Positions 30,601-39,531 of a stretch of 64,000 nt of DNA are shown piece by piece. The DNA is taken from assembly GCF_019331735.1 (NCBI RefSeq), contig NZ_JAHBBH010000015.1, forward strand, positions 1 to 64,000. Direction: 5' to 3'. Made by a program: the position numbers and the translations under genes. The DNA is from Bifidobacterium miconis (GTDB lineage Bacteria > Actinomycetota > Actinomycetes > Actinomycetales > Bifidobacteriaceae). The notes beneath the pieces are model-generated. The model was not told the origin of the DNA and made no database searches. It saw nothing but the letters and a program-made list of their open reading frames with translations. Within the stretch, counting starts at the first letter, position 1. Each line of letters begins with the position of its first letter.

Positions 30601-33600
30601 GCGGTCGACGCCGCGGCCGGCAAGTACGATCTCGACATCCATCTCGACACGTACTGGGACAACGATCCCGACGGCGGTCTGTCCAAGCACGCCGTGCGCG
30701 ACATCGTCATCCCGCTCGTCGTCGACGGCGCCGAACCCGGCCGCGTGCCGGTCGTGGACCGCGAACGGCTGATCCCGGACGTCTACGCGATGCTCGCCGC
30801 CACCGCCGGCATCGGCAACACCGCCATCACCGGCGACAAGCTCGAGTCCATGCCCGAAATCGTGGCCGCCGAAGGCAAGTCGTTCGGAGAAGCGCACGCC
30901 CGCTACACGCTGTCCGCGAACCTCGGCTTCGACCACGAGGCCGCGACCGCTGGCCGGCTGCCGCAGGATCTCGCCGCGTCCCGCATCGCGCCCGACGCGC
31001 TCGTCGGCCCCGCATGGCCGGCGATCTACGCAGCGCTCGGCTCGGTCATGGTCGATGGCTATCCGGTCATCGAAGGACTGCTCAACGCCGTTCATCTCGA
31101 CCATCTCATCGAACTCGAAACCGACGAGGAGCACCTGCTCCGGCACATCGGCAAAACCGTCACCCTGACGTCATGGGCCGAGGACTACTTCGAGTCCGCG
31201 TCCGGCCGCGTCGTCACCATCCACGTGACCCACACCGCCGCCGACGGCACGCTGCTGGCCCGCGAAACCGAACGCTTCGCCATCCGCGGCCGCGTCTACT
31301 CCGACGCGCTGCCGGCAACCGCGCCGGACAACGGCGACTGGACGGCGCTGCACGGCGCCGAAACCGCGCCGACCGCGCGCCGCATCCTCCGCCGCGTCAC
31401 CGTCACCGCACCCGGTGACATGACCGCGTTCGCGCGCACCTCCGGCGACTTCAACCCGATCCACACCTCCGTGCGCGGCGCCCGCATCTCCGGCCTCAAG
31501 GCCCCGCTCGTGCACGGCATGTGGCTGTCCGCCGTCGCTCAGCACGTCGCGCAGGCGACCGACGTCAAGGGCGCGCACTACGAGATCGCCGGCTGGACCT
31601 ACAACATGTACGGCATGGTGCAGCTCAACGACCGCGTCGAAATCACCGTCGAACGCGTCGGCAAGGTGCGTCACGGCGGACTCGCGCTCGAAGTGACCTG
31701 CCGCATCGACGGGGCGATTGTTTCACGTGGAACAGCGGTGACCCGCGCGCCGATCAGCGCGTTCGTCTACCCCGGCCAGGGCATCCAGAAGCAGGGCATG
31801 GTGCTCGACGAGCGCGCCAAGTCCGCCGCCGCCCGCGACGTGTGGGAGCGCGCGGATCGCCTGACCCGCGAAAAGCTCGGGTTCTCGATCCTCGCCCTCG
31901 TGCGCGACAACCCGAAGGAGCTCACCGCCAACGGCGTCACCTACCGCCATCCCGATGGACTGCTCAACCTCACGCAGTTCACGCAGGTCGCGCTCGCAAC
32001 CGTCGCGTTCGCCCAGACCGCGCGCCTGCACGAGGCCGGCGCCGACATCTGGCCGAGCTACTTCGCGGGCCACTCGCTCGGCGAATACAACGCGCTGAGC
32101 TCCTTCGCCGGCGTGATCCCGCTCGAAACCGTGCTCGAACTCGTGTTCCACCGCGGTTCGACCATGCACCACCTCATCCCGCGCGACGCGCAGGGCCGCT
32201 CCAACTACCGCATGGGCGCGCTGCGTCCGAACCAGTTCGGCGTGGGCGACGACGGCGTGAAGGAATATGTCGAGTCGGTCGCCAAGGCCAGCGGCGAGTT
32301 CCTGCAGATCGTCAACTACAACCTCGCCGGCGCGCAGTACGCGGTGGCCGGCACGATCGCCGGACTCAAAGCGCTGCAGGCCGACTCCGCCCGCCGCGTC
32401 GCCGAATACGGCGGCAAGCCGGCGTTCATGCTCGTGCCCGGCATCGACGTGCCGTTCCACTCCACGCTGCTCAGGAAGGGTGTGCCGGAGTTCCGCGACA
32501 AGCTCGACGCGCTGCTGCCGGCCGAGATCGACTATCGCGGCCGACTGGTGGGCCGTTACATTCCGAACCTCGTCGCCTGCCCGTTCGAGATGACGAAGGA
32601 GTTCGCCGCGAAGATCCTCGAGGTCGTGCCGTCGGAGCGGATTAAGGCCGCGCTCGACGATCCGGCAGTGTGGGATGCGTACGCCGCCGACGACCAGAAG
32701 CTCGGACGACTGCTGCTCACCGAACTGCTCTCGTGGCAGTTCGCGTCGCCCGTTCGCTGGATCGAGACGCAGGCGCTGATGTTCGGCGAGCGCACGGCCG
32801 GCGGGCTCGGCGTGGAGGAGTACGTCGAAGTCGGTCTCGGCAACGCGCCGACGCTCGCCAACCTCGGCTCGAAGACGCTGCGCCTGCCGCAGTTCGTGAA
32901 CCGCTCCGTCGCCGTCTACAACGTCGGTCGCGACGAGGGACGCGTGTACATGACCGATACCGATTCGCTCGCGCCGGAAGTCGACGACGTTGAAGAGCAG
33001 GCGGCAGCCTCGGCTCCCTCGGCTGAGGGCCGAGCCGTGAAGCAAACGCCGGCGGCGTTTGTAGGCGAGGTGCGAGCGACAGCGAGCCAGCAGAGCGCGG
33101 CCGCAGGCCGTCCGCAGTTGCAGGACGCTGTCGACCGCGGGTCGACTGGGGGAGCGTCTGCGACGGCAGCCGCCAACGGCAACGCATCGACCGCAGGTCG
33201 ATCCTCCTCCGTCGTCCCACAGGCCGCCAGCGCCGTGAGCGAGCTTGGCTCTGCGCCGAGTGGACCGGTCTCTGACCTGCCGTTCAAGGCATCCGACGCG
33301 ATCGGCGTGCTCATGGCGTACTCGGCCAAGGTGCGCCTCGACCAGATCGGCAGCAACGACACCACCGACACGCTCACCAACGGTGTCTCGTCCCGCCGCA
33401 ACCAGCTGCTCATGGACATCAGCTCCGAGCTGGGAGTCGCCAGCGTGGACGGCGCGGCCGAGGCGACGCTCGACAAGCTCGCCGTGATCGTCAACAAGGC
33501 CGCCCCGAACTACAAGCCGTTCGGACCGGTCCTCTCCGACGCGATCCGCGACCGTCTGCGCGCGCTGTTCGGCGCGGCCGGCGTCAAGCCCGCGCACATC

Positions 33601-36600
33601 CGCGAGCGCGTCACCGGCGTGTGGGGACTCGGCGAAGGCTGGGTGGCCGCCACCACCGCGGCGCTCCTGCTTGACACCCGTGAAGGCTCCAGCTCGCGCG
33701 GCGGCGATCTCGCCAAGCTGCCGACCGGCGCCGCCGCCAACGCGGCCGCCGCGGACAAGCTCATCGACGACGCGGTCGCGCTGGTCGGCCAGACCAAGGG
33801 CGTGGCCGTCTCCAAGCCGTCTGCCGGCGGTTCGGCCGGCGGCGCGGTCGTCGATTCCGCCGCGCTCGACGCGTTCGCCGCGAAGGTGACCGGCGAGAAC
33901 GGCGTGCTGGCGACCGCCGCGCGCACCGTGCTCAACCACCTCGGACTCTCCGCGCCGGCCGTCGACTTCGACGCCGACGAGGCCGCACGCAACGCGGCCG
34001 TGGTCAACGCGGTCACCGCCGAGCTCGGCTCCGACTGGCCGAAGCAGGTGGAACCGCGCTTCGACCAGAACAAGGCGATTCTGTTCGACGACCGCTGGGC
34101 ATCCGCCCGCGAGGACCTCGCCCGCGCGTTCTACGACGGCAACCCGGCGCTGCTGGACGGCGGCTTCCGCGGCCTCGGCAAGGCCGTGGCCGACGAGGCC
34201 CGCTGGTTCGCGGGCAAGGCGAGTGGCGATCTCAAGACCGCATTCGAACGCATCGCGGCCGAAGCGCTTGAACCCGCGTCCGACGACCCGGCATCGTCGC
34301 GCTTCGCGGGCGACGTCGCGATCGTCACCGGCGTCAGCCCGAACTCGATCGCCGCGCAGGTCGTCGAGGGCCTGCTCGCCGGCGGCGCGACCGTCATCGC
34401 CACGTCGCACAGCTTCAAGCCGTCCGTCAAGGCATGGGCCAAGCAGGCGTACCGCGAGCACGCCGCGGGCGACGCGAAGCTCTGGCTCGTCCCGGCGAAC
34501 CTGTCCAGCTACCGCGACGTCGACGCGCTGGTGCAGTGGGTCGGCAACGAGCAGAAGAAGACGAGCGGCGCGACCACGACGATCCTCAAGCCAGCGTATG
34601 AGCCGACCCTGTTCTTCCCGTTCGCCGCGCCGCCGGTGCACGGCACGATGGCCGACTCCGGCGAACTGTTCGAATCGCAGGCGCGACTCATGCTGTGGGG
34701 CGTCGAACGCGCGATCGCCGGACTCGCGTCCATCGGCGCGGACACGGACGTGCAGCATCGCATGCACGTCGTGCTGCCCGGCTCGCCCAACCGCGGCGTG
34801 TTCGGCGGCGACGGCGCGTACGGCGAGGTCAAGTCCGCGTTCGACGCGATCGTCAACCGCGCCCGCGCCGAGCGCGTGTGGTCCGATCGCGTGACGTTCG
34901 CCCACCCGAAGATCGGCTGGGTGCGCGGCACCGGACTCATGGGCGGCAACGATCCGCTCGTCGACGTCGTCGAACGCCACGGCATTCGCACGTACTCGAC
35001 CGCCGACATCGCGGCCAAACTGCTTGACCTGTGCACCGCCGCATCGCGCGCGGCCGCCGCGAAGGCGCCGCTCGACGTCGACCTGACAGGCGGTCTCGGC
35101 AACGAGCCGATCGACATCAAGGCGCTGCGCGCCGAGGCGGAAGCGGACGCGGCTCAGAAGCAGGCGGTAGCCTCGGCCCCCTCGGCTGAGGGGGCTGTCA
35201 GCGAAACTGGCTGGGGGAGCGTCACACCCGATACGTCCAAGAAATCTGTGCTCAAAGCGCTGCCCACGCCGATCGTCGCCGAGCAGGCGCCGGTCGATCT
35301 CAACGACTGGACGAACGTCACCGCGCGTCCGGAAGACGAGATCGTCATCGTCTCCATCGGCGAGCTCGGCCCGTGGGGCTCCGGCCGCACGCGCGCCGAA
35401 GCCGAACTCGGCATCCACTCCGACGGCACCGTCGACCTCAACGCCGGCGCCGTACTCGAACTCGCGTGGAACATGGGCCTGCTCACGTGGCAGGACAGCC
35501 CGAAGCCCGGCTGGTACGACACCGACGGCAACCTCGTGCCCGAAGAGGACATCGCCGAACGCTACCACGACGAGGTCGTGGCCCGCTCCGGCATCCGCCC
35601 CTTCGAAGAGGGCATGGGCAACGACTACAAGGACGGCGCCGACGAGGAGGAGGCCGAGGTCTTCCTCGACCACGACGTCACCTTCTCCGTGCCCACCCGC
35701 GAAGCCGCCGACGAATACGTCAAGCTCGACGAGGCGCACACCACCATCGCGCCGGACGCGGAATCCGGCGAATGGAACGTGACCCGCCACGCCGGCTCGA
35801 TGATCCGCGTGCCGCGCCGCGCCGCCATGACCCGCACGGTCGGCGGCCAGTTCCCGACCGGCTTCGACCCGACCCGCTGGGGCATCCCCGCCTCGATGGT
35901 CGGCGACGTCGACGAGATCGCGCTGTGGAACATCGTCACCACCGTGGACGCGTACCTGTCCGCCGGCTTCACCCCGGCCGAAATCCTGCGGTCCATCCAC
36001 CCCTCGCTGGTGGCCAGCACGCAGGGCACCGGCTTCGGCGGCATGATGTCGATGCGCAAGCTGTACCTCGACCGCTTCCTCAACCACGAGATCCCCACCG
36101 ACATCCTGCAGGAGGCGCTGCCGAACGTCGTCGCCGCGCACGTCATGCAGTCGTACATCGGCGGCTACGGCAACATGATCCAGCCCGTCTCCGCCTGCGC
36201 CACCGCGGCCGTCTCCCTCGAGGAGGGCGTCGACAAGATCGCCCTCGGCAAGGCCGACTTCGTGGTCACCGGCGCGATCGACGACATCGGCGTGGAATCG
36301 GTGATCGGCTTCGGTAACATGAACGCCACCGCCAACTCCGCGGAGATGTACGGCAAGGGCATCGACGCGCGGTTCTTCTCCCGCGCGAACGACCGTCGCC
36401 GCGGCGGCTTCCTCGAATCGCAGGGCGGCGGCACGATCCTCGTGACCCGCGGCGACATCGCGCTCAAGCTCGGCCTGCCGGTCGCGGCCGTGGTCGGCTT
36501 CATCCACTCCTACGCGGACGGCGCGCACACGTCGATCCCGGCACCGGGACTGGGCGCGCTCGCGGCCGGCCTCGGCGGGCGCGACTCCAAGCTCGTGCGC

Positions 36601-37299
36601 GATCTGGCGAAGCTCGGCGTCACGCCGGACGACATCGCCGTGGTCTCCAAGCACGACACGTCCACGAACGCCAACGATCCGAACGAATCCGAGCTGCACA
36701 ACACGCTGGCGCACGCCATCGGCCGCACCGACGGCAACCCGCTGTTCGTGATCTCGCAGAAGACGCTCACCGGCCACGCGAAGGGCGGCGCCTGCATCTT
36801 CCAGGTCAACGGCCTGACGCAGCTGTTCAAGTCCGGCGTGATTCCGGCGAACGCGGCGCTCGACTGCGTGGACCCGAAGCTCCGGCGCGACGACCACATG
36901 GTGTGGCTGCGCAAGCCGCTGCGCATCGGCGGCGGCGAGGACGAGTTCGGCCGCAAGAGCGCCGGCCGTCCGGTCAAGGCCGGCCTGGCCACGTCCCTCG
37001 GTTTCGGCCACGTGTCCGGTTTCGTGGCGCTCGTGCACCCCGGCGCCTTCGAGGCGGCCGTGGCGAAGACGGACGGCGAGGCCGCGCTGGACGAATGGCG
37101 CGAGCGCGCCAACGCCCGGCTGGCCGCCGGCCAGCGCCGGCTCGAGGAAGGCATGATGGGCCGTGCGGCGCTCTACGAGCCGATCGACAACCGTCGCTTC
37201 CGCAAGGACGGCCACGGCTACGACGCGCACGAGGTCGAGAAGGCCATGCTGCTCGATCCGAACGCCCGCCTCGCCGAATCCGGCTTCTACGAGGCCTGA
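27682..37299 (+). CDS. fas: Type I fatty acid synthase
   Basis: Single-chain megasynthase for de novo fatty acids from acetyl-, malonyl-CoA and NADPH, 3205 residues. Domain order is the actinobacterial one: acetyltransferase (GHSQG near 120), FMN enoyl reductase (PVLLPGMTPTTVDP near 400; EGGEAGGHH), dehydratase (SGDFNPIHT near 1250), malonyl/palmitoyl transferase (YPGQG near 1360; GHSLGEYNAL near 1460), carrier domain (phosphopantetheine Ser in GVSSRRNQLL near 1905), ketoreductase (VTGVSPNSI near 2210) and ketosynthase (active Cys in VSACATAAV near 2838; TLTGHAKGGA). No phosphopantetheinyl transferase domain is attached; acpS downstream supplies it. Two linkers (about 1774-1870 and 2492-2517) are encoded by genomic palindromic repeats read in frame. 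Confidence 0.97.
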   Translation: MTTFFLNKLADEPHALAFAGQSTPWTVALADETTDPTIDAALRGHAAAADAKLAPVAADLLATTGQPVDLFGFAPNPAKLGPAADATASVPGIALAQLGALHDLANLGYDVAAAQPVAVLGHSQGVLAVHMTRAIQDAGSIDAAAPVLDEILAVASLIGAAGTRRVRELGLNPKVGEASPMLSVKGATREQVEALIARVDHARGPISIAVTNSDNHHVLSGYPEDLAAFAIETEREHRHQAKLRERKLRGGAVFGPTLEYLEVTLPFHSPLMAEAVEQTVAWAGACGFDQTRARALAEEVLLNHVDWNARVKALSGVADPAKLWIADLGPGNTLGKLIGNVVQGTGIGVVEATTLSERAALSTLEGEPERTQNWKAFAPRVVRTPAGDKLVTKFSKLTGKPPVLLPGMTPTTVDPEIVAAAANAGYWAELAGGGQVTAEVFDRHVARLEELLEEGRTVEFNAMFMDRYLWNLQFGSSRIVPKKRASGAPIDGVVVSAGIPELDEAVALIKSLQADGLPYVSFKPGTVDQIRQVVRIAKAVAPTVIMIQVEGGEAGGHHSWEALDDLLASTYAEVRACDNLVLVAGGGIGTPERAADYISGQWAHAYGLPDMPVDGVLVGTAAMTAKEAHTSPKVKRMLVNTPGIPADAKSDDVFAPQAAHWVPSGKAVGGVSSGLSHLHADIYELENASAACGRLLVRVMKHPEELDSRRQEIIDALDKTAKPYFGDLASMTYLAWAKHFAELAFPWVDPTYVDRFQHLLQRIEARVADTDSGKFASKLFAADDATADEAAAAGLLTRDDLAADPTSALDKLAAVYPQAGELTVVPADVAWFPVLVREYPKPMPFVPVIDHDLLRWWGQDQLWQSEDARYSADSVRAIPGPISVAGITTVDEPIADILGRFESAAIERVRDERGASGAADTAAAAEHDGFAALGEARDAEDFIRKSPNISWVGHITDNPAYGTALGDRHYEIRAVDAAAGKYDLDIHLDTYWDNDPDGGLSKHAVRDIVIPLVVDGAEPGRVPVVDRERLIPDVYAMLAATAGIGNTAITGDKLESMPEIVAAEGKSFGEAHARYTLSANLGFDHEAATAGRLPQDLAASRIAPDALVGPAWPAIYAALGSVMVDGYPVIEGLLNAVHLDHLIELETDEEHLLRHIGKTVTLTSWAEDYFESASGRVVTIHVTHTAADGTLLARETERFAIRGRVYSDALPATAPDNGDWTALHGAETAPTARRILRRVTVTAPGDMTAFARTSGDFNPIHTSVRGARISGLKAPLVHGMWLSAVAQHVAQATDVKGAHYEIAGWTYNMYGMVQLNDRVEITVERVGKVRHGGLALEVTCRIDGAIVSRGTAVTRAPISAFVYPGQGIQKQGMVLDERAKSAAARDVWERADRLTREKLGFSILALVRDNPKELTANGVTYRHPDGLLNLTQFTQVALATVAFAQTARLHEAGADIWPSYFAGHSLGEYNALSSFAGVIPLETVLELVFHRGSTMHHLIPRDAQGRSNYRMGALRPNQFGVGDDGVKEYVESVAKASGEFLQIVNYNLAGAQYAVAGTIAGLKALQADSARRVAEYGGKPAFMLVPGIDVPFHSTLLRKGVPEFRDKLDALLPAEIDYRGRLVGRYIPNLVACPFEMTKEFAAKILEVVPSERIKAALDDPAVWDAYAADDQKLGRLLLTELLSWQFASPVRWIETQALMFGERTAGGLGVEEYVEVGLGNAPTLANLGSKTLRLPQFVNRSVAVYNVGRDEGRVYMTDTDSLAPEVDDVEEQAAASAPSAEGRAVKQTPAAFVGEVRATASQQSAAAGRPQLQDAVDRGSTGGASATAAANGNASTAGRSSSVVPQAASAVSELGSAPSGPVSDLPFKASDAIGVLMAYSAKVRLDQIGSNDTTDTLTNGVSSRRNQLLMDISSELGVASVDGAAEATLDKLAVIVNKAAPNYKPFGPVLSDAIRDRLRALFGAAGVKPAHIRERVTGVWGLGEGWVAATTAALLLDTREGSSSRGGDLAKLPTGAAANAAAADKLIDDAVALVGQTKGVAVSKPSAGGSAGGAVVDSAALDAFAAKVTGENGVLATAARTVLNHLGLSAPAVDFDADEAARNAAVVNAVTAELGSDWPKQVEPRFDQNKAILFDDRWASAREDLARAFYDGNPALLDGGFRGLGKAVADEARWFAGKASGDLKTAFERIAAEALEPASDDPASSRFAGDVAIVTGVSPNSIAAQVVEGLLAGGATVIATSHSFKPSVKAWAKQAYREHAAGDAKLWLVPANLSSYRDVDALVQWVGNEQKKTSGATTTILKPAYEPTLFFPFAAPPVHGTMADSGELFESQARLMLWGVERAIAGLASIGADTDVQHRMHVVLPGSPNRGVFGGDGAYGEVKSAFDAIVNRARAERVWSDRVTFAHPKIGWVRGTGLMGGNDPLVDVVERHGIRTYSTADIAAKLLDLCTAASRAAAAKAPLDVDLTGGLGNEPIDIKALRAEAEADAAQKQAVASAPSAEGAVSETGWGSVTPDTSKKSVLKALPTPIVAEQAPVDLNDWTNVTARPEDEIVIVSIGELGPWGSGRTRAEAELGIHSDGTVDLNAGAVLELAWNMGLLTWQDSPKPGWYDTDGNLVPEEDIAERYHDEVVARSGIRPFEEGMGNDYKDGADEEEAEVFLDHDVTFSVPTREAADEYVKLDEAHTTIAPDAESGEWNVTRHAGSMIRVPRRAAMTRTVGGQFPTGFDPTRWGIPASMVGDVDEIALWNIVTTVDAYLSAGFTPAEILRSIHPSLVASTQGTGFGGMMSMRKLYLDRFLNHEIPTDILQEALPNVVAAHVMQSYIGGYGNMIQPVSACATAAVSLEEGVDKIALGKADFVVTGAIDDIGVESVIGFGNMNATANSAEMYGKGIDARFFSRANDRRRGGFLESQGGGTILVTRGDIALKLGLPVAAVVGFIHSYADGAHTSIPAPGLGALAAGLGGRDSKLVRDLAKLGVTPDDIAVVSKHDTSTNANDPNESELHNTLAHAIGRTDGNPLFVISQKTLTGHAKGGACIFQVNGLTQLFKSGVIPANAALDCVDPKLRRDDHMVWLRKPLRIGGGEDEFGRKSAGRPVKAGLATSLGFGHVSGFVALVHPGAFEAAVAKTDGEAALDEWRERANARLAAGQRRLEEGMMGRAALYEPIDNRRFRKDGHGYDAHEVEKAMLLDPNARLAESGFYEA
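33001..33202. repeat. Palindromic repeat element inside the fas transferase-carrier linker
   Basis: The DNA starts with AGCCTCGGCTCCCTCGGCTG and, about 120 bp later, closes with GTCGACTGGGGGAGCGTCTG, matching the two ends of the element before fas. Between and after them are further perfect palindromes (AAACGCC-GGC-GGCGTTT; GTCGACC-GCG-GGTCGAC; ATCGACC-GCA-GGTCGAT at 33186). It encodes an Ala/Ser/Gly-rich linker beginning ASAPSAEG, without a stop, between the malonyl/palmitoyl transferase and carrier domains. Confidence 0.82.
35155..35230. repeat. Palindromic repeat element inside the fas ketoreductase-ketosynthase linker
   Basis: A shorter single copy: AGCCTCGGCCCCCTCGGCTG, then GCTGTCAGCGAAACTGGC and GGGGGAGCGTC. 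It is read in the same frame as the 33-kb copy and gives the same start, ASAPSAEG, followed by AVSETGWGSV. It lies between the reductase and ketosynthase halves of the synthase. Confidence 0.82.
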
Positions 37300-37545
37300 T
37301 CCGCCTCGGCGGTCATCGGAATCCCCTCGCGGGCGGGCGCCCTCGGTGCGCCCGTCCGTTTCGACTGCGGGAAGCCCATCGGACTTCCCGCATGACGGCC
37401 ATCCGCATGTTACGAACCTGTTTCGTGCGGATGGCCGTTTGCGTTACCGCCGTGAACCATACCGGACAAAGCATGATGTTTGCGTTCTACAATGCGGTGC
37501 AAACCTGTGCAACGGACGCGGGTCGCCAACGAGAGGAAGCACATC

Positions 37546-39315
37546 ATGGCATATTCGGTTTCCGTTATCACACGCATCGGGCGCAGCATCATCCGCCCGG
37601 CCGTCGCGGCGCTCGGCGCCGTCGCGCTCGCCGTATCGCTGGGAGCGTGCGGGGCGACGAACGGCGGAAGCACCGCGACGCTGAAGACGGAGGCGGCCTC
37701 CGGCACGCCGTCGTCGTACAAGGGCGCGCTGCCGATGCCGTCGGCCAGCAAGGCGTACAACAACACGCAGCCGCGCGACAACATCAAGCAGGGCGGCACG
37801 CTCACGCTGCCGATCTCGTCCATCGGCCCCAACTTCAACCTCAACACCACCGCGGGCTTCACCGCCTACACCGGCTACCTGTGGCAGATGTACCTGCCGC
37901 GGCTGTGGGACTTCAGCATCGACGGCGGCAAGGTCACGCCGAACCCCGACTATCTCACGTCGGTCAAGCTGACCTCCACGAACCCGGAGACCGTCGTCTA
38001 CGACATCAATCCGAAAGCCAACTGGAACGACGGCACGCCGATCGACTGGACCGCGTTCGAAACCGTCTGGAAAACCATGAACGGCAAGAACGCCGCGTAC
38101 TCGGCGTCCACCACCACCGGCTACAGCAACATCGCCAGCGTCAAGCGCGGCAAGGACGACAAGCAGGCCGTGGTGACCTTCTCCAAGCCGTTCTACCCGT
38201 ACGAGTCGCTGTTCGGCTACCTCATGCACCCGAAGAACCAGGATCCGACCGTCTTCGCGCAGGGCTGGGCCAACAATCCGCACAACGAGTGGGGCGCCGG
38301 CCCGTTCGTCGTGAGCAGCTTCGACGAGTCGCAGATCGTGTTCACCCCCAACCCGAAGTGGTGGGGCAACAAGCCCAAGCTTGACAAGGTCACGTTCAAG
38401 GCCATGGAGGTCCAGGCCGCGTCCAACGCCTTCCAGAACGGCGAGATCGACGCGTCCGGCGCCAGCACCGCCGACACCATCAAGAGCGCCCGCAACATGA
38501 AGAACGTGTCGCTGCGCATCGGCTACGGCAATTCGCTGTACTACATCGTACTCAACGTCAAGTCCGCGCCGCTCGACGACCTCAGCGTGCGCAAGGCCAT
38601 CAGCCAGGCCGTCGACCGCAAGCAGCTGTCCACCATCAAGTTCCAGGGCACCGACTGGAACCAGCCGGTGACCACGTCGAACGTCATCCTGCCGTTCCAG
38701 AAGGGCTATGAGAACAACTTCCCGTCCGAGGGCAACTACAATCCGGCCAGCGCCAAGAAGACGCTCGAATCCGCCGGCTACAAGCTGGGCTCCGACGGCT
38801 ACTACGAGAAGGGCGGCAAGGAGCTCGAGGTCAAGTGGACGATGTTCAGCGACGACAGCACCACCACCGCCATCGCGAAGGCGTTCCAGAGCATGCTCAA
38901 GAAGAGCGGCATCAAGGCCGACCTCGACGTGCAGTCCGGCGCGAACTTCTCCAAGGTCCTCGCCGACGCCTCGTGGCAGGCCATGGCCCTCGGCGGCGAG
39001 AACACCGACCCGTTCGGCTACTCCACTGCCGGTTCGGGTTCCTACGGCTCCGACGCGGCCAACGAATGGGGCGGCACGCCCGAGCAGCAGAAGGTGCTTG
39101 ACCAAGTGTCCGCGGAGCCGGACGCCGACAAGGCCCGCGACCTGTTCAACAAGCTCGAGAAGAGCGCCATGAAGCGCTATACGCGCCTGCCCATGTGGAA
39201 CGGCCCGACCTCGTTCGCCGTCAAGGACGGGCTCGCCAACTTCGGCCCCGCCGGATTCGAGGCGTCCGGCAGCGGCATGCTGCTGCACGTCGAGGACGTC
39301 GGCTGGCAGAAGTGA
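37546..39315 (+). CDS. Family 5 solute-binding lipoprotein (oligopeptide type)
   Basis: Extracellular binding protein of the OppA/DppA class, 589 residues. Signal peptide with lipobox LGAC predicts lipidation at Cys35. A low-complexity Ser/Thr/Ala spacer follows, then the SBP_bac_5 fold: GGTLTLPISSIGPNFN, YDINPKANWNDGTPIDWTAFETVW, VRKAISQAVDRKQLS and the C-terminal WNGPTSFAVKDGLANFGP. GAGAGGAAG upstream supports ATG 37546. No permease or ATPase is adjacent. It separates fas from acpS, though it has no obvious link to lipid synthesis. The ligand is probably a peptide but cannot be set. Confidence 0.88.
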   Translation: MAYSVSVITRIGRSIIRPAVAALGAVALAVSLGACGATNGGSTATLKTEAASGTPSSYKGALPMPSASKAYNNTQPRDNIKQGGTLTLPISSIGPNFNLNTTAGFTAYTGYLWQMYLPRLWDFSIDGGKVTPNPDYLTSVKLTSTNPETVVYDINPKANWNDGTPIDWTAFETVWKTMNGKNAAYSASTTTGYSNIASVKRGKDDKQAVVTFSKPFYPYESLFGYLMHPKNQDPTVFAQGWANNPHNEWGAGPFVVSSFDESQIVFTPNPKWWGNKPKLDKVTFKAMEVQAASNAFQNGEIDASGASTADTIKSARNMKNVSLRIGYGNSLYYIVLNVKSAPLDDLSVRKAISQAVDRKQLSTIKFQGTDWNQPVTTSNVILPFQKGYENNFPSEGNYNPASAKKTLESAGYKLGSDGYYEKGGKELEVKWTMFSDDSTTTAIAKAFQSMLKKSGIKADLDVQSGANFSKVLADASWQAMALGGENTDPFGYSTAGSGSYGSDAANEWGGTPEQQKVLDQVSAEPDADKARDLFNKLEKSAMKRYTRLPMWNGPTSFAVKDGLANFGPAGFEASGSGMLLHVEDVGWQK

Positions 39316-39348
39316 GCTGTGAGCTGCCGGTGAGTAGTTTGAGCCATT

Positions 39349-39375
39349 GAGTTGTTGAGTTGTTGAGCTGTTGAG
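39349..39375 (+). repeat. Octanucleotide tandem repeat
   Basis: GAGTTGTT repeated at 39349 and 39357, then GAGCTGTT at 39365 and a partial GAG, with a weaker GAGCCATT before them (39341). It lies in the 216-bp non-coding gap after the lipoprotein gene and merges with the following terminator stem. Confidence 0.8.
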
Positions 39376-39419
39376 GCGGGGTTGCGGACGGCTGGTTCGG
39401 TCGCTCGCAACCCCGCCTC
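39373..39419 (+). terminator. Strong hairpin terminator after the lipoprotein gene
   Basis: Perfect 14-bp stem GAGGCGGGGTTGCG with CGCAACCCCGCCTC (39373-39386 and 39406-39419), 19-base loop, and a short T-poor tail (TGTC). Likely terminator for the binding-protein transcript; Rho-independent efficiency is uncertain. Confidence 0.72.
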
Positions 39420-39531
39420 TGTCATGGTGATGGGCATGCCGGGTATCTGCCGGGTATTCTGGGTATGCCGGACGGACTGCGGTGCGTGTTCGACCGGCAG
39501 CATGGACATTCCGGAGAGGGGAGACGCGACC

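Noticed and set aside
31723..37230. Very long antisense open frame (1835 codons) opposite fas, with others opposite obg-proB, the carboxylase genes and fas (27481-31146)
   Set aside because: High GC with G/C at third positions keeps antisense frames open. The products are Arg/Val/Ala/His-rich with no family motifs, and the sense genes are unambiguous.
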